Shown piece by piece: positions 17,527 to 27,344 of a DNA stretch of 64,000 nucleotides (positions are counted from its first letter, which is position 1; every line of letters begins with the position of its first letter). The stretch covers positions 310,001 to 374,000 of the forward strand of contig NZ_JAMQPN010000003.1 of the NCBI RefSeq assembly GCF_026151655.1, in the 5' to 3' direction. The notes beneath the pieces were generated by a model. It did not search any database. It worked only from the letters and a program-made list of their open reading frames with translations, and was not told the DNA's origin. Both the position numbers and the translations under genes were made by a program. Source of the stretch: Leptospira soteropolitanensis (GTDB taxonomy: Bacteria > Spirochaetota > Leptospiria > Leptospirales > Leptospiraceae).

Positions 17527-18277
17527 GTTAAAATCAAGTATGGTATACTACTTAATTCTCACAACCATTCCTGTAGCCATCATTTCGGCATTTTTAATCC
17601 ATTGGTATACGTTACAAGGGGAAACAAATCCACTCAAACGTTTAGAACATTCCCGTGGAATTTATTTGGGATTTTCCTTTCAAATCCTACTTTTTGCCTG
17701 GTTATTATTCCAACTGGGCCATGCTAGGTTTTCTTATCCTTTATACGCCATTGGTTTTTCCTTTTTGGGAGATTGGTTCAACCTTCAATTTCCAATTGCC
17801 AAAAAACAAATGGAAGACCCAGTCCTTGGTGGAATTTTTAGTTTTGCCATTGCCCAAGTTTTCTTTTTGTTATCCTTTTGGAAATTAACCACTTGGAATG
17901 AAATTTATAATGGTATTTTGCCTTATGCCGTAACCATTGTCTTATTGATTTTACCTGCACTCATTTTTTATTTTAGAGTCTACAATCCCAATCGTTCCAA
18001 ATGGGTCATGGCCTCTGCCTTTGTTTATGGATTGGTTTTGTGTTTTTTTGTATCTTTATGTTTTAACGCCTATTTAGTGTTTGGTGGAGTTTGGATTTAT
18101 TTAGCCATTGGAGCAGGTTTTTTCCTCCTCTCTGATGCTGTAATGGGAGAAACTACGATCAATGGAACTAGGCACCCAAGGTGGGAATTTCAAGTTCCTT
18201 GGGTCACCTACTTGATTGCCCAAAGTTTTTTACTCGTGGGATTCTTTTTAGTTTCTCACACAAGGCATTTAGCTTAA
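17525..18277 (+). CDS. YhhN/TMEM86-like membrane protein (lysoplasmalogenase family)
   Basis: About 250 residues with eight predicted transmembrane helices. The family's two acidic motifs are visible: GFSFLGDWFNL near residue 78 and GFFLLSDAVMGE near 205. YhhN/TMEM86 proteins hydrolyse the vinyl-ether bond of lysoplasmalogens, though many bacterial members are untested. The frame is open upstream to 17384, but that extension is hydrophilic and antisense to the neighbour. I chose ATG 17525; ATG 17540 is equally possible. A second paralogue lies at 55701-56369. Confidence 0.75.
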   Translation: MLKSSMVYYLILTTIPVAIISAFLIHWYTLQGETNPLKRLEHSRGIYLGFSFQILLFAWLLFQLGHARFSYPLYAIGFSFLGDWFNLQFPIAKKQMEDPVLGGIFSFAIAQVFFLLSFWKLTTWNEIYNGILPYAVTIVLLILPALIFYFRVYNPNRSKWVMASAFVYGLVLCFFVSLCFNAYLVFGGVWIYLAIGAGFFLLSDAVMGETTINGTRHPRWEFQVPWVTYLIAQSFLLVGFFLVSHTRHLA

Positions 18278-18327
18278 AGAAAACGAAACAAGGATCTATT
18301 CGTTTTTTTAGAATTTAATTTCAGAAA

Positions 18328-19179
18328 TTACGACAACTCATTGTTTGGTGAAGAAAGTTTCGATTGTTCCCAAGCAATGATCATTCGTTTTCGGTTCGGA
18401 TTCCACCTATATCCGCCAAACAAACCTGAAGTTTGGATCACTCTATGACATGGAATTAGGTAGGCAATGGGATTTTTACCGATTGCGGTTCCCACAGCCC
18501 TTTGTGCAGATGGTTGTCTTATGGATTCAGCTATATCTCCATAAGTACAAAGATTCCCCATTGGAATTTTTAATAAAGATTTCCAAACTTTAAATTGGAA
18601 TTCTGTTCCATAAAGATAAAGGGGAATGGGTGTTTCTGGAATTAGAAATTTCTGAAAATAGTCTTTTATCTTTTTGTGTTCCTCTGAACTTCCTTCTTTC
18701 CAAATCGCATTCGGAAATTCTTTTTTTGTATCTGAGATTCCTTGTTCTAATGTATCAATAAATTGAAGAGACTGAATTCCTCGTTCCGATGATACTAAAA
18801 GAATTTCTCCAAAAGAAGACGGAAATACTTCGTATTGCAAAATCAATCCTTCGCCTCCTCGTTTGAATTCACCAGGAGTCATTGCTTCCAATTTAACAAA
18901 TAAATCATGTAACCTTCCTGTGCTTGACAATCCGAGAGAATACGTTGTTTCCAAAAGATTTGATTCTTTTAACAGATGTTTGGCGTGAGTTACAGTCACA
19001 AATTGCAAAAATTCTTTGGGTGATACACCGGCCCAAGTCCGAAATACTTTTTGAAAATGAAAGGGACTTAACGAAACTCGTTCGGCCAAAACATCTAAAT
19101 TCGGTTGTTCTTCAAAATGTTCCAAAACATATTCGATGGAGTTTTTTATGATTTCGTAGTGTTTGTGATTAGAATCCAC
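18328..19179 (-). CDS. AraC-type DNA-binding domain fused to O6-alkylguanine-DNA alkyltransferase (Ada-like)
   Basis: Protein of 283 residues. Residues about 8-108 form an AraC helix-turn-helix pair (LAERVSLSPFHFQKVFRTWAGVSPKEF). Residues about 115-275 are a methylguanine-DNA methyltransferase with acceptor C244 in IPCHRV and the GGYRW motif. The N-terminal zinc domain of E. coli Ada that repairs phosphotriesters and triggers activation is absent. It therefore repairs O6-methylguanine by suicidal transfer and may regulate by another signal. It is divergent from hrpB with a 74-nt gap. Confidence 0.93.
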   Translation of the reverse strand: MDSNHKHYEIIKNSIEYVLEHFEEQPNLDVLAERVSLSPFHFQKVFRTWAGVSPKEFLQFVTVTHAKHLLKESNLLETTYSLGLSSTGRLHDLFVKLEAMTPGEFKRGGEGLILQYEVFPSSFGEILLVSSERGIQSLQFIDTLEQGISDTKKEFPNAIWKEGSSEEHKKIKDYFQKFLIPETPIPLYLYGTEFQFKVWKSLLKIPMGNLCTYGDIAESIRQPSAQRAVGTAIGKNPIAYLIPCHRVIQTSGLFGGYRWNPNRKRMIIAWEQSKLSSPNNELS

Positions 19180-19253
19180 AAGGAAATCTTAACGAATTCT
19201 ATGGATCTTGGAAACCCGATTCTTGTGATTTCAGAAAATAAAATACAAATTGT

Positions 19254-21764
19254 TTGATTTTTTCTTTAGGAATCCCATCCTCTTCCATAAGTATAAAAGT
19301 GTCACCTCCTTTGGATCCATTCCCCGTACTCACCGCCTTACAATCCATTGTCGATTCTATCCAAACAAATCCTGTCACCATCTTAGATGCTCCGCCAGGG
19401 ACAGGTAAAACAACGGCTCTCCCGATAGAACTTTTGCGAGCGGGTGTTTCCTCTGGGAAAAAAATCTGTATTTTAGAACCTAGACGAATTGCGGCAAAAA
19501 GTGCCGCAAAAAGGATCAGCCAAACTTTAAACGAAAACCTGGGTGATACTGTCGGTTACAGGGTTCGGTTTGATACAAAGATTGGAAACAATACGAAAAT
19601 TGAGTTTCTCACAGATGGAATTTTAACTAAAATTCTCCTCTCTGACCCGGAACTTAAAGATTACGGGCTCGTTGTCTTTGACGAATTTCATGAAAGACGA
19701 ATGGATTCTGATCTTTGTTTCGCTTTGACACGAAGAACCCAAGAAGTTTTTCGTAATGATTTAAAGATACTAGTCATGTCAGCTACTTTAGACGGGCAGA
19801 ATTTTGAATCACTCGGTATCCGATCCAAACCAATAGAAGTTCGAGCGGTAACCCATCCTTTGGAAATTTTCCACATGGGGGATTCTATTAAAAATACCAA
19901 TCAACGATTATTGGATTTAATTCCTAAAGCCGTAGAACAAACAGCAGGTGATATTCTTGTGTTTTTGTCTGGGAAAAAAGAAATTCGCGATTTAAGAAGC
20001 AGTTTAGAATCCATTTCTGTGGTAAAATCTAATGCGATGGTACTGGGATTATATGGAGATATGGATTTAGCTGATCAAGAAAAAATCTTTTTACCTTCTG
20101 TGCAGGGAAAAAAGAAAATCATTCTTTCGACTAATATTGCGGAGTCCTCCATCACCATTCCAGGGGTTCGTGTCGTTTTTGATTCCGGTTATGAAAAACA
20201 CCTCCACTTTGATACAGAATCAGGTGTTTCTCATTTAATCAAAGAACGCATCAGTTTGAGTAGCGCCAAACAACGAGCAGGACGAGCGGCAAGAGAAGGT
20301 AAAGGGTTGGTATACCGATTATGGTCGAAGGAAGAAGAGAAATCACTTTTAGACCGCACAAAACCCGAAATTCTGGAAGGAGATATTGATCGTCTTGTTT
20401 TAGAAATTAAGTCCTGGGGAGAGGAAATCGAGGAGCTACCTTTTTTAGATCCGCCAAACAGAGGATCGGTGATTCAAAGTACAATTAGACTAAAACTCCT
20501 AGGTTGTTTGGATTCCCAAGGGAACCTAACTAAAATAGGAAAAGAATGTTTAAGATATCCCCTTCCAATAAGGCTTGGAAAAATTTTGGCCATACTACCA
20601 AAAGAGGAAGAAAAACTAATTACCGATATTGTCTCGTTAGTGGGCAAAGAAAGTACCGGTACAGAGGCAAAAAACGTTTCAGAAGCAGTTTCCCCCTCTC
20701 CATTTTCTTATGAGTTAAAATCTATTTATGAGCAAATTTTGCGTATTTACAGGGAAAAAACGGATTTTTCGATCGTTTCAGAGGGACAAAACCGCCTTTA
20801 TTATTTATCTGCCGGGTTCCCTGATCGGATCGCAAAAGCAAAGGTGCCAGGAGGTAAAAGTTTTAAACTTTCGAATGGGAAATTAGCAACCTTAAATACA
20901 ACTTCCATCCAAATTCCAGAATATATTTTAGTTTTAGATACAATTTCTTTCGGCCAAGAGATTTACATCACTCAGTATCTTGCAATAGAGGAAACACAAA
21001 TTGAGAAATATTTTTCCGATATCATATCGCGGAAGGTGACTTCAGAAAAAAGGACAAACCAACGAGGTGAATCATTTCTTGTTGTCAAAGAGGAAAGAAG
21101 TATAGGAGATCTAGTTCTAGATTCTAAAGAAACAAACCATCCAAACCCGACTATACTTGGTTTGGCGCTAGAAGAATATTTAGCTAAATCTTCCCTAGAG
21201 GATGAATGGAAAAAAAATCCGGAATTAATCCAATTCTACAATCGGGTAAAATTTTTAGAACAATATGGAGTTCTAAATACAAATTCCGATTTTAATCATC
21301 TGAAACAAATTTGGAAAGAATGGTTATTTCCTTTTATCAATTTAGATTCAGGGAAATTGTCTTTAGACAAACTCCCGTTTTTGGAAGCATTCAAAGCTTA
21401 TGTGGGTTATGAAAATTTAAATCTGATAGATTCTCAGGCACCAATATCCATCCAAGTTCCTTCCGGCTCTAAAATCCAATTGAATTACGAAGGAATGGAA
21501 CCCGAACTTCACGTCAAATTACAAGAGTTATTTGGTTTGAGGTCCTTGCCGAAACTTGCCAATGGAAAAGTAAACATTCTGATACACCTACTCTCTCCCG
21601 CAAGACGGCCTGTACAAATTACTAAAGATTTAGAAAGTTTCTGGAACCAAGGATACCATGAAGTAAAAAAAGAGTTAAAAGGAAGGTATCCAAAACACCC
21701 TTGGCCTGATAAACCTTGGGAAGCAGTTCCAACCAAACATTTAAATCACACCAAACGTTCGTAA
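19254..21764 (+). CDS. hrpB: ATP-dependent helicase HrpB
   Basis: Protein of 836 residues, DEAH-box helicase of the HrpB type. It has Walker A APPGTGKTT (about 46-54), DEFHER as the DEAH-like motif II, SATLDG motif III, an NIAESSITIPG motif, and QRAGRAARE as motif VI. A helicase-associated and an HrpB C-terminal region follow; SPARRPVQITKDLESFW and KGRYPKHPWPDKPW are HrpB signatures. Its role is RNA-related and poorly defined. A GTG at 19299 is an alternative start. The 3' end overlaps the convergent STAS-like gene by 19 nt. Confidence 0.94.
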   Translation: MIFSLGIPSSSISIKVSPPLDPFPVLTALQSIVDSIQTNPVTILDAPPGTGKTTALPIELLRAGVSSGKKICILEPRRIAAKSAAKRISQTLNENLGDTVGYRVRFDTKIGNNTKIEFLTDGILTKILLSDPELKDYGLVVFDEFHERRMDSDLCFALTRRTQEVFRNDLKILVMSATLDGQNFESLGIRSKPIEVRAVTHPLEIFHMGDSIKNTNQRLLDLIPKAVEQTAGDILVFLSGKKEIRDLRSSLESISVVKSNAMVLGLYGDMDLADQEKIFLPSVQGKKKIILSTNIAESSITIPGVRVVFDSGYEKHLHFDTESGVSHLIKERISLSSAKQRAGRAAREGKGLVYRLWSKEEEKSLLDRTKPEILEGDIDRLVLEIKSWGEEIEELPFLDPPNRGSVIQSTIRLKLLGCLDSQGNLTKIGKECLRYPLPIRLGKILAILPKEEEKLITDIVSLVGKESTGTEAKNVSEAVSPSPFSYELKSIYEQILRIYREKTDFSIVSEGQNRLYYLSAGFPDRIAKAKVPGGKSFKLSNGKLATLNTTSIQIPEYILVLDTISFGQEIYITQYLAIEETQIEKYFSDIISRKVTSEKRTNQRGESFLVVKEERSIGDLVLDSKETNHPNPTILGLALEEYLAKSSLEDEWKKNPELIQFYNRVKFLEQYGVLNTNSDFNHLKQIWKEWLFPFINLDSGKLSLDKLPFLEAFKAYVGYENLNLIDSQAPISIQVPSGSKIQLNYEGMEPELHVKLQELFGLRSLPKLANGKVNILIHLLSPARRPVQITKDLESFWNQGYHEVKKELKGRYPKHPWPDKPWEAVPTKHLNHTKRS

Positions 21765-22225
21765 GTAGAAACCCATCCTTTTTTATTCACAAAAAATTTG
21801 ATTTTACAACTGGGACAAAGGTAATCTCCGGCTAGTTTCCAACGCAGGAGAGTTTGGCATTCTGGGCAATGGATGGTTTTTTCTTCCGACTTGGGGGTGA
21901 GTTCATTGGCGGGAGTTTCGTTTAAGATTAAGGACTCAAGATAATGGATACAATCAGCTTCCGTTGGATGTAAAACAAGCAGGGAAGATACTTCCTCAGA
22001 AATGGGACCTGTCAGCCCAAATCCTGCCACTTGGGAGCCTGTTTCCTTACAGCGTAGCGCAATCTTTCTAATGAATTCCAGACCAACTTCCGTTACTTCT
22101 TCGACTTCCGAAAAATCAAGGCAAAAAAGAGAGGGGGAAAGAGTTTCCTCCTTCAATTTTAAATAGAGTTCGGAGCCAATTTCCGCCGAAAATGTTCCCG
22201 CTAAGCGGAAAAGAAGTGATTTCAA
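21746..22225 (-). CDS. STAS-like domain protein with C-terminal zinc ribbon
   Basis: Protein of 159 residues. Residues 1-98 match an anti-sigma-factor-antagonist/STAS pattern: beta strand, LFCLDFSEVEEVTEVGLEFIRKIA (the DFSxVxxVxxxGL core), and CKETGSQVAGFGLTGPI. A linker leads to a zinc ribbon with C120, C123, C137 and C140 (CPEC, CPSC). The usual phosphorylatable Ser of partner-switching antagonists is Thr or missing (EEVTEVGL). It could be a partner-switch component or only a protein-interaction module. It is convergent with hrpB and divergent from the polysaccharide gene. Confidence 0.6.
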   Translation of the reverse strand: MKSLLFRLAGTFSAEIGSELYLKLKEETLSPSLFCLDFSEVEEVTEVGLEFIRKIALRCKETGSQVAGFGLTGPISEEVSSLLVLHPTEADCIHYLESLILNETPANELTPKSEEKTIHCPECQTLLRWKLAGDYLCPSCKIKFFVNKKGWVSTYERLV

Positions 22226-22308
22226 ACAGGTTTTTCCTCTTTTCTATTCTTCGGAAGAGATTCTGTATTTACAAGGAATTTTGTTCCAAATACCTTTATT
22301 TATCAGAT

Positions 22309-24195
22309 ATGAAATCGATTCCGAGACGATACTGGGTTTTTCCTGTAGACATACTCTTTATGTTCTTGTCGTATTTTCTCGCACACCTTGTGCGTTTTGA
22401 AAATATACGATTTTTAGAAAGTTATCCAGACTTTTGGGTTTGCGCCACGATCGTTGTGGTTTCTCGGAGTTTAGTTTTTTTATTTTCTGGGATTTACAGA
22501 TCTCTTTGGTCTTATGCTTCTTTACATGATCTATTAGCTATCATCAAAGCGACAGTTCTCTCCTCTCTAGTTTCCACTCTTGCACTTCTTTTTTATAACC
22601 GCTTCTACCAACTCTCTCGGATGGTACCCATCCTCGACACTCTCATCTTACTCGGATTCTTATGTTTACGAAGTTTGAGTTGGAGAATGCTAAGAGAACA
22701 AATTTTTAGTTCTGAAAAATCCAAAAGAGGAACTCCTATCATTCTTGTGGGTGCGGGTAAACTCGGAAGTTCCTTCTTAACGGAGATTAGGCGAAATGTT
22801 GACTTAGACTACCAACCCATTGGATTTTTGGATGACAACCTTTCCAAAAAAGGAGGTTACATCCAAGGGGTTCCCATTCTCGGATCCACAGATGAAATCG
22901 GAAAAATTTTAGTGCAGTATGGTGTCAAAAAGGTCATTATGACCGTTCCCCAACCTGACGGACGTGTGGTGAGTAAACTTAAAAAAGAATGTGAAGGTGC
23001 CGGCGTTGATTTTAAAATTTTACCGACGTTTGGTGAATATTTATCAGCAAAACCAAATATCACACAACTTCGCGAAGTACAAGTAGAAGACCTTTTAGGT
23101 AGACCAACGGTTGACCTAGAAATTGAATCCATTCGGTCTTACTTAGAGAAACGAGTGATTCTCGTTACTGGAGCTGGTGGTTCTATTGGATCGGAAATTT
23201 GCAGGCAAGTGGCACTTTTCAAACCAAGTGTACTGGTTATCTTAGATGCCGCCGAAACTCCGTTATACGAAATCGATTATGAGCTTAGAAAAAGTTTTGC
23301 CGATTTAAATATTGATATTCGGCCAGTAGTGGCAGATGTAAAAAACCTATCTCGTATTTCTGCTGTTTTTGAAGAACATCGCCCTTCTGTTGTATTCCAT
23401 TCCGCGGCATATAAACACGTACCAATGATGGAAATCAACCCATCGGAAGCAGTTTTAAATAACGTAATGGGTACAAAAAATGTAGCAGACGTTTGTCGTC
23501 TCATCGGTGTAGATCGTTTTGTTCTCATTTCTACAGACAAAGCAGTGAATCCCGTAAACGTCATGGGAGCCTCAAAACGTGCCGCAGAAATTTATCTCCA
23601 ACATATTTCTCAAAATTCTAGAACTAAATTCATTACGGTTCGGTTTGGGAACGTACTTGGTTCTAATGGAAGTGTAATCCCTCGTTTTAGAGAACAAATT
23701 AAACGTGGTGGACCCGTCACTGTGACCCATCCAGATGTCATTCGGTATTTTATGACCATTCCAGAGGCCACACAACTAGTGTTACAGGCTGGAAGCATGG
23801 GTGAACATGGAGAAATTTTCCTTTTGGATATGGGTGAGCCTGTAAAAATTCTGTCTTTAGCAGAAGAGATGATTCGTTTGTCGGGTTATACTCCCCACAA
23901 AGACATAGCCATTGAGTTTTCTGGTCTCAGACCGGGAGAAAAACTATATGAAGAACTTCTTTTAAACCAAGAAGGGATTAAAAAAACACACCATCCAAAA
24001 ATTAGGATTGCTGCTCCGTTAGAAAACTACAATCTACTTCTCTTCCAGAACAAACTAAACAGATTGTTTTCTCTTGCAAAAGCCAATAAAAATAGAGAAA
24101 TCTTCGGTGCTTTTAAAGACATTATCCCCGAATACAAAATCCACGACGAATACATCGAGTGGGAAAAAACTTCACATGGTAAAAGGAACTTATGA
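22309..24195 (+). CDS. Membrane NDP-sugar 4,6-dehydratase/epimerase (CapD/WbpM-like polysaccharide biosynthesis)
   Basis: About 628 residues from ATG 22309; the upstream open extension is hydrophobic noise antisense to the neighbour. Four N-terminal helices (about 10-120) and a CoA-binding-like Rossmann region (PIILVGAGKLG) precede an extended SDR domain. That domain has TGAGGSIGSE (about 284), FHSAAYKHVPMME, STDKAVNPVNVMGASKR and GLRPGEKLYEE. These are characteristic of the WbpM/FlaA1/CapD dehydratases that make 6-deoxy-4-keto amino sugars for surface polysaccharide. It overlaps the following SspB-like gene by 4 nt. Confidence 0.93.
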   Translation: MKSIPRRYWVFPVDILFMFLSYFLAHLVRFENIRFLESYPDFWVCATIVVVSRSLVFLFSGIYRSLWSYASLHDLLAIIKATVLSSLVSTLALLFYNRFYQLSRMVPILDTLILLGFLCLRSLSWRMLREQIFSSEKSKRGTPIILVGAGKLGSSFLTEIRRNVDLDYQPIGFLDDNLSKKGGYIQGVPILGSTDEIGKILVQYGVKKVIMTVPQPDGRVVSKLKKECEGAGVDFKILPTFGEYLSAKPNITQLREVQVEDLLGRPTVDLEIESIRSYLEKRVILVTGAGGSIGSEICRQVALFKPSVLVILDAAETPLYEIDYELRKSFADLNIDIRPVVADVKNLSRISAVFEEHRPSVVFHSAAYKHVPMMEINPSEAVLNNVMGTKNVADVCRLIGVDRFVLISTDKAVNPVNVMGASKRAAEIYLQHISQNSRTKFITVRFGNVLGSNGSVIPRFREQIKRGGPVTVTHPDVIRYFMTIPEATQLVLQAGSMGEHGEIFLLDMGEPVKILSLAEEMIRLSGYTPHKDIAIEFSGLRPGEKLYEELLLNQEGIKKTHHPKIRIAAPLENYNLLLFQNKLNRLFSLAKANKNREIFGAFKDIIPEYKIHDEYIEWEKTSHGKRNL

Positions 24196-24650
24196 GTCAA
24201 AACCTCACGCAGGAAGAAATCACAACATTACGTGAGTTTAAAAGAGATTTATTCAATCTTTATTGGGAACGGTTTGGAGTATTTTATATCCATGTTATGC
24301 CACATCCAAAACTAGAAATTGGGAAACGTGGTTTACTCAATGCAGAGAAAGAATCTGGCATTGTACTCGTGTTTGGTGACAAAGCGGTAAAAGTATTAGA
24401 TAGCAAACCTGATTACTTATTTGCAGAACTTCAGTTTGGGTCAGCTTGGGAACCTACTGTGATTCCTTGGGATGCGGTATTTCGTATTTATGACAAGTTT
24501 CAAAATTCAGCTACCCAACTAAGATTTTTGCAAGTGGAAGTGGCTCCTGGAGTAGAAGAATCCAATACAAAACCGAAAGTGACTAAACCGGAAGTTACAG
24601 GGGATGGTAATGTCATACGAGTTGATTTTGGAGGGAAACGAAACGAATGA
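24192..24650 (+). CDS. SspB-like protein, candidate ClpXP adaptor
   Basis: Protein of 152 residues. The core GIVLVFGDKAVKVLDSKPDY, LFAELQFGSAWEPTVIPWDAV and FRIYDKFQN follow the SspB order of strands: a hydrophobic strand, a FxARFGG-like strand (here LQFGSAW), then IxVPxxAVxxIY. A flexible Lys/Pro/Thr-rich linker ends in NVIRVDFGGKR, which resembles the ClpX-binding tail of SspB adaptors. SspB delivers ssrA-tagged proteins to ClpXP. It overlaps both neighbours by 4 nt (ATGA), which ties it to the polysaccharide and permease genes transcriptionally. Confidence 0.6.
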   Translation: MSQNLTQEEITTLREFKRDLFNLYWERFGVFYIHVMPHPKLEIGKRGLLNAEKESGIVLVFGDKAVKVLDSKPDYLFAELQFGSAWEPTVIPWDAVFRIYDKFQNSATQLRFLQVEVAPGVEESNTKPKVTKPEVTGDGNVIRVDFGGKRNE

Positions 24651-26263
24651 ATTTTTTTACCATCACTAGAGGAGACCTCGACGGCTTTTTTGGTCTCATG
24701 GTAGACAACCTCATCCAACTTTTGGTTCTTTCTGCCCTTTGTATAGGGGTTTGTGGTTTTCCATTGATCTTTGTTACCTCCGTTGTATTACCGGGTGCCG
24801 CCGTCTCTTTACTCGTAGGGAATGTATTTTATGCATGGCAGGCCTGGAAATTAGGACAAAAAACGAAACGAACTGATGTTACAGCAATTCCTTACGGAAT
24901 TAATACCGTTTCCCTTTTTGCTTTTGTATTTTTTGTAATGTTTCCCACCTATCAAGCTACAGGTGATTATATAGCAGCGTGGAAAGCAGGTTTACTCGTA
25001 TCCTTTATATCTGGCTGTATTGAAGTCATTGGCTCTTTTGTTGCTGCAAAAATTCGTAAATATACACCGAGAGCCGCTTTACTCTCTGCTTTAGCAGGAA
25101 TCGCCATCACCTTTATATCGATGGACTTTTTACTTCGTACATTCGAAAGGCCAATTATCGCCTTTATTCCATTAGGTGTTATTTTATTACAGTATTTTGG
25201 GAAGGTTCGTTTCCCTTTTGGAATTCCCGGCGGATTACTTTCCGTTATGTTTGGAATATTGTTATCTTACCTATCCACATTTTGGGGAGATCCCATTTAC
25301 AAATCGGGAGCCATCGAAAGTGGATTAGAAACATTGGGGATTTATTTCCCCAAACTTTCTATAAGCCCGCTACTCGATACTTTAACCTACGCCAATATAA
25401 AAGCCTACTTTTCAGTAATCCTTCCTATGGGAATTTTTAATGTGATTGGTTCTCTCCAGAACATTGAATCAGCCGAAGCTTCAGGAGATAGTTTCGATAC
25501 CAAGACCTCTTTACTTGTCAATGGCCTTGGAACCCTAGCTGGTACAATGTTTGGTTCCCCATTCCCCACTACCATTTATATTGGGCACCCAGGTTGGAAG
25601 GCACTCGGAGCTAAACATAGTTATTCGATGCTCTCAGGTGTATTTATGACTATCGTAAGTTTATTTGGACTTATGGGACTCATCCAAGCTCTCATTCCCA
25701 TAGAAGCAGGAATGGCCATTGTCCTTTGGATAGGGATCGTGATCACAAGCCAAGCTTTCCAAGCGATTCCAAAACACCATTCTCCCGCTGTAGTCGTTGG
25801 ACTTCTACCAGCCTTTGCTGGTTGGGCAGTCCTCATCATCCAAAATGTTTTTATCTTTTTAGATGGGAAACTACAATCCACCTTACAAGAGTTAGGCGTA
25901 AAGCAAACAATTCATTTTTCGTTATCGGATATTCCTCCTCATTTGACTTTTCTACCTTATGCGTTGAGTGGTGTGCTTGCATTGTCGCAAGGATTTCTCA
26001 TCACTTCGATGATTTGGTCTGCGATGGTGGTATTTGTTTTAGAAAGAGAATGGAATAAAGCAGCCATTTGGGCATTCATAGCCGCAGTGCTTTCTATGAT
26101 CGGCTGGATCCATGCTTATGAATTGCAAGGGAATGCCATTCTCAATCGGTTTACAGAATTAGCCAACTTTGACTTTCCCATTGCCTATTTATCCCTAACG
26201 ACCTTATTTTTATTGGTTTGGTTCCTGGATGCAAAAGGAAAAGCCGGGAAATTAGAACATTAA
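24647..26263 (+). CDS. NCS2-like nucleobase/anion permease
   Basis: Protein of 538 residues with about 12-14 transmembrane helices. Conserved features are VDNLIQL near the start, TAIPYGINTVSLF, ESAEASGDSFDTKTSLLVNGLG and GSPFPTTIYIGHPGWKALGAKHSYS. The last two correspond to the NCS2/AzgA-type substrate region that carries a Glu and the conserved NG/T motifs. It is likely to import a purine, a pyrimidine or a related compound. The apt gene 1.1 kb downstream would suit adenine salvage, but the operon is interrupted by htpX and a terminator. It is coupled to the SspB-like gene by a 4-nt overlap. Confidence 0.8.
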   Translation: MNFFTITRGDLDGFFGLMVDNLIQLLVLSALCIGVCGFPLIFVTSVVLPGAAVSLLVGNVFYAWQAWKLGQKTKRTDVTAIPYGINTVSLFAFVFFVMFPTYQATGDYIAAWKAGLLVSFISGCIEVIGSFVAAKIRKYTPRAALLSALAGIAITFISMDFLLRTFERPIIAFIPLGVILLQYFGKVRFPFGIPGGLLSVMFGILLSYLSTFWGDPIYKSGAIESGLETLGIYFPKLSISPLLDTLTYANIKAYFSVILPMGIFNVIGSLQNIESAEASGDSFDTKTSLLVNGLGTLAGTMFGSPFPTTIYIGHPGWKALGAKHSYSMLSGVFMTIVSLFGLMGLIQALIPIEAGMAIVLWIGIVITSQAFQAIPKHHSPAVVVGLLPAFAGWAVLIIQNVFIFLDGKLQSTLQELGVKQTIHFSLSDIPPHLTFLPYALSGVLALSQGFLITSMIWSAMVVFVLEREWNKAAIWAFIAAVLSMIGWIHAYELQGNAILNRFTELANFDFPIAYLSLTTLFLLVWFLDAKGKAGKLEH

Positions 26264-26348
26264 TTTGCTTGTAATCTTTTGCTCAAACAAGTACAGTTTC
26301 AGTCTAAAGAGTAGGTCTCGCAAAAGACCGTAAGGAGAACAATTTCCT

Positions 26349-27239
26349 ATGACTTGGATCAAACGAATCGGTTTTTTCCTGTTAACCAATATATTGATTA
26401 TGACTACCATCTCCATCGTGACCACACTTCTTGGTTCGATGGGATTTAGTATCCGGGCCTATGGTTTGGATTTAACACAGCTCATTGTATTCTGTTTAAT
26501 GTGGGGTATGGCGGGATCTTTTATATCCCTCTTACTTTCTAAAATGATGGCAAAGTGGACGATGGGTGTAAAAGTCATCGATCCTAAAAAAGCTTCCGCT
26601 CCTGAAATGGATGTTTACCGCCGCGTGCAATCACTGGCACAAAGAGCTCACCTTCCTATGCCAGAAGTTGGGATTTATGAATCTCCAGAAGTGAATGCAT
26701 TTGCTACCGGCCCAAGTAAATCCAGTGCCCTAGTTGCGGTGTCTTCTGGACTTCTGAATCGTATGAATGCGCAGGAGTTAGAGGGAGTTCTTGCTCATGA
26801 ATTGTCACACGTTGCCAACGGAGACATGGTGACACTGACTCTTATCCAAGGTGTTGTGAACTCGTTTGCTATGTTCTTCTCTCGTATCATTGCTTACATT
26901 GCGTCAAACGCGGTGAAAGAAGAAATGGCACATATCGTAAGAATTGTTGTTACCATTGCACTTGATATTGTATTCTCCATTCTTGGTTCGATGGCAGTGG
27001 CTTACTTCTCACGTCAAAGAGAATTCCGAGCTGATGCCGGTGGTGCCAAACTTGCGGGAAGAGAGTCTATGATCTCTGCATTGGAATCACTCCGCCAAAT
27101 GGTAGAGATGCCGGAAGATCCGAGAGGAGAAGCATTGGCTTCCCTTAAAATTTCTTCTAACAAAGGGGGATTCCTTTCCCTTTTTGCAACTCACCCGGCT
27201 TTAGAAGAAAGAATCTTAGCTCTCAAACAGATGAGATAA
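26349..27239 (+). CDS. htpX: Membrane zinc metalloprotease HtpX
   Basis: Protein of 296 residues. Two N-terminal helices are followed by the cytosolic M48 domain with HELSH (H150, E151, H154), then two further helices and the third ligand region REFRADAGG. Length and layout match HtpX, which degrades misfolded membrane proteins. A good AAGGAG ribosome binding site (26332-26337) precedes the ATG, and a short GGTCT/AGACC hairpin sits just upstream. A strong terminator follows. Confidence 0.96.
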   Translation: MTWIKRIGFFLLTNILIMTTISIVTTLLGSMGFSIRAYGLDLTQLIVFCLMWGMAGSFISLLLSKMMAKWTMGVKVIDPKKASAPEMDVYRRVQSLAQRAHLPMPEVGIYESPEVNAFATGPSKSSALVAVSSGLLNRMNAQELEGVLAHELSHVANGDMVTLTLIQGVVNSFAMFFSRIIAYIASNAVKEEMAHIVRIVVTIALDIVFSILGSMAVAYFSRQREFRADAGGAKLAGRESMISALESLRQMVEMPEDPRGEALASLKISSNKGGFLSLFATHPALEERILALKQMR

Positions 27240-27279
27240 AAGGTTCAAAAGATACGGTATTTATGGTATCGCTTAAGGA

Positions 27280-27307
27280 AAGGTCGGCAATTTGCCGACC
27301 TTTTTTT
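27280..27307 (+). terminator. Rho-independent terminator after htpX
   Basis: AGGTCGGCAA and TTGCCGACCT form a near-perfect GC-rich hairpin directly followed by seven T. It separates htpX from apt. Confidence 0.92.
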
Positions 27308-27344
27308 ATTGCAAAGCCCTAGTCTTCTTTGGTTTCATCCTATT

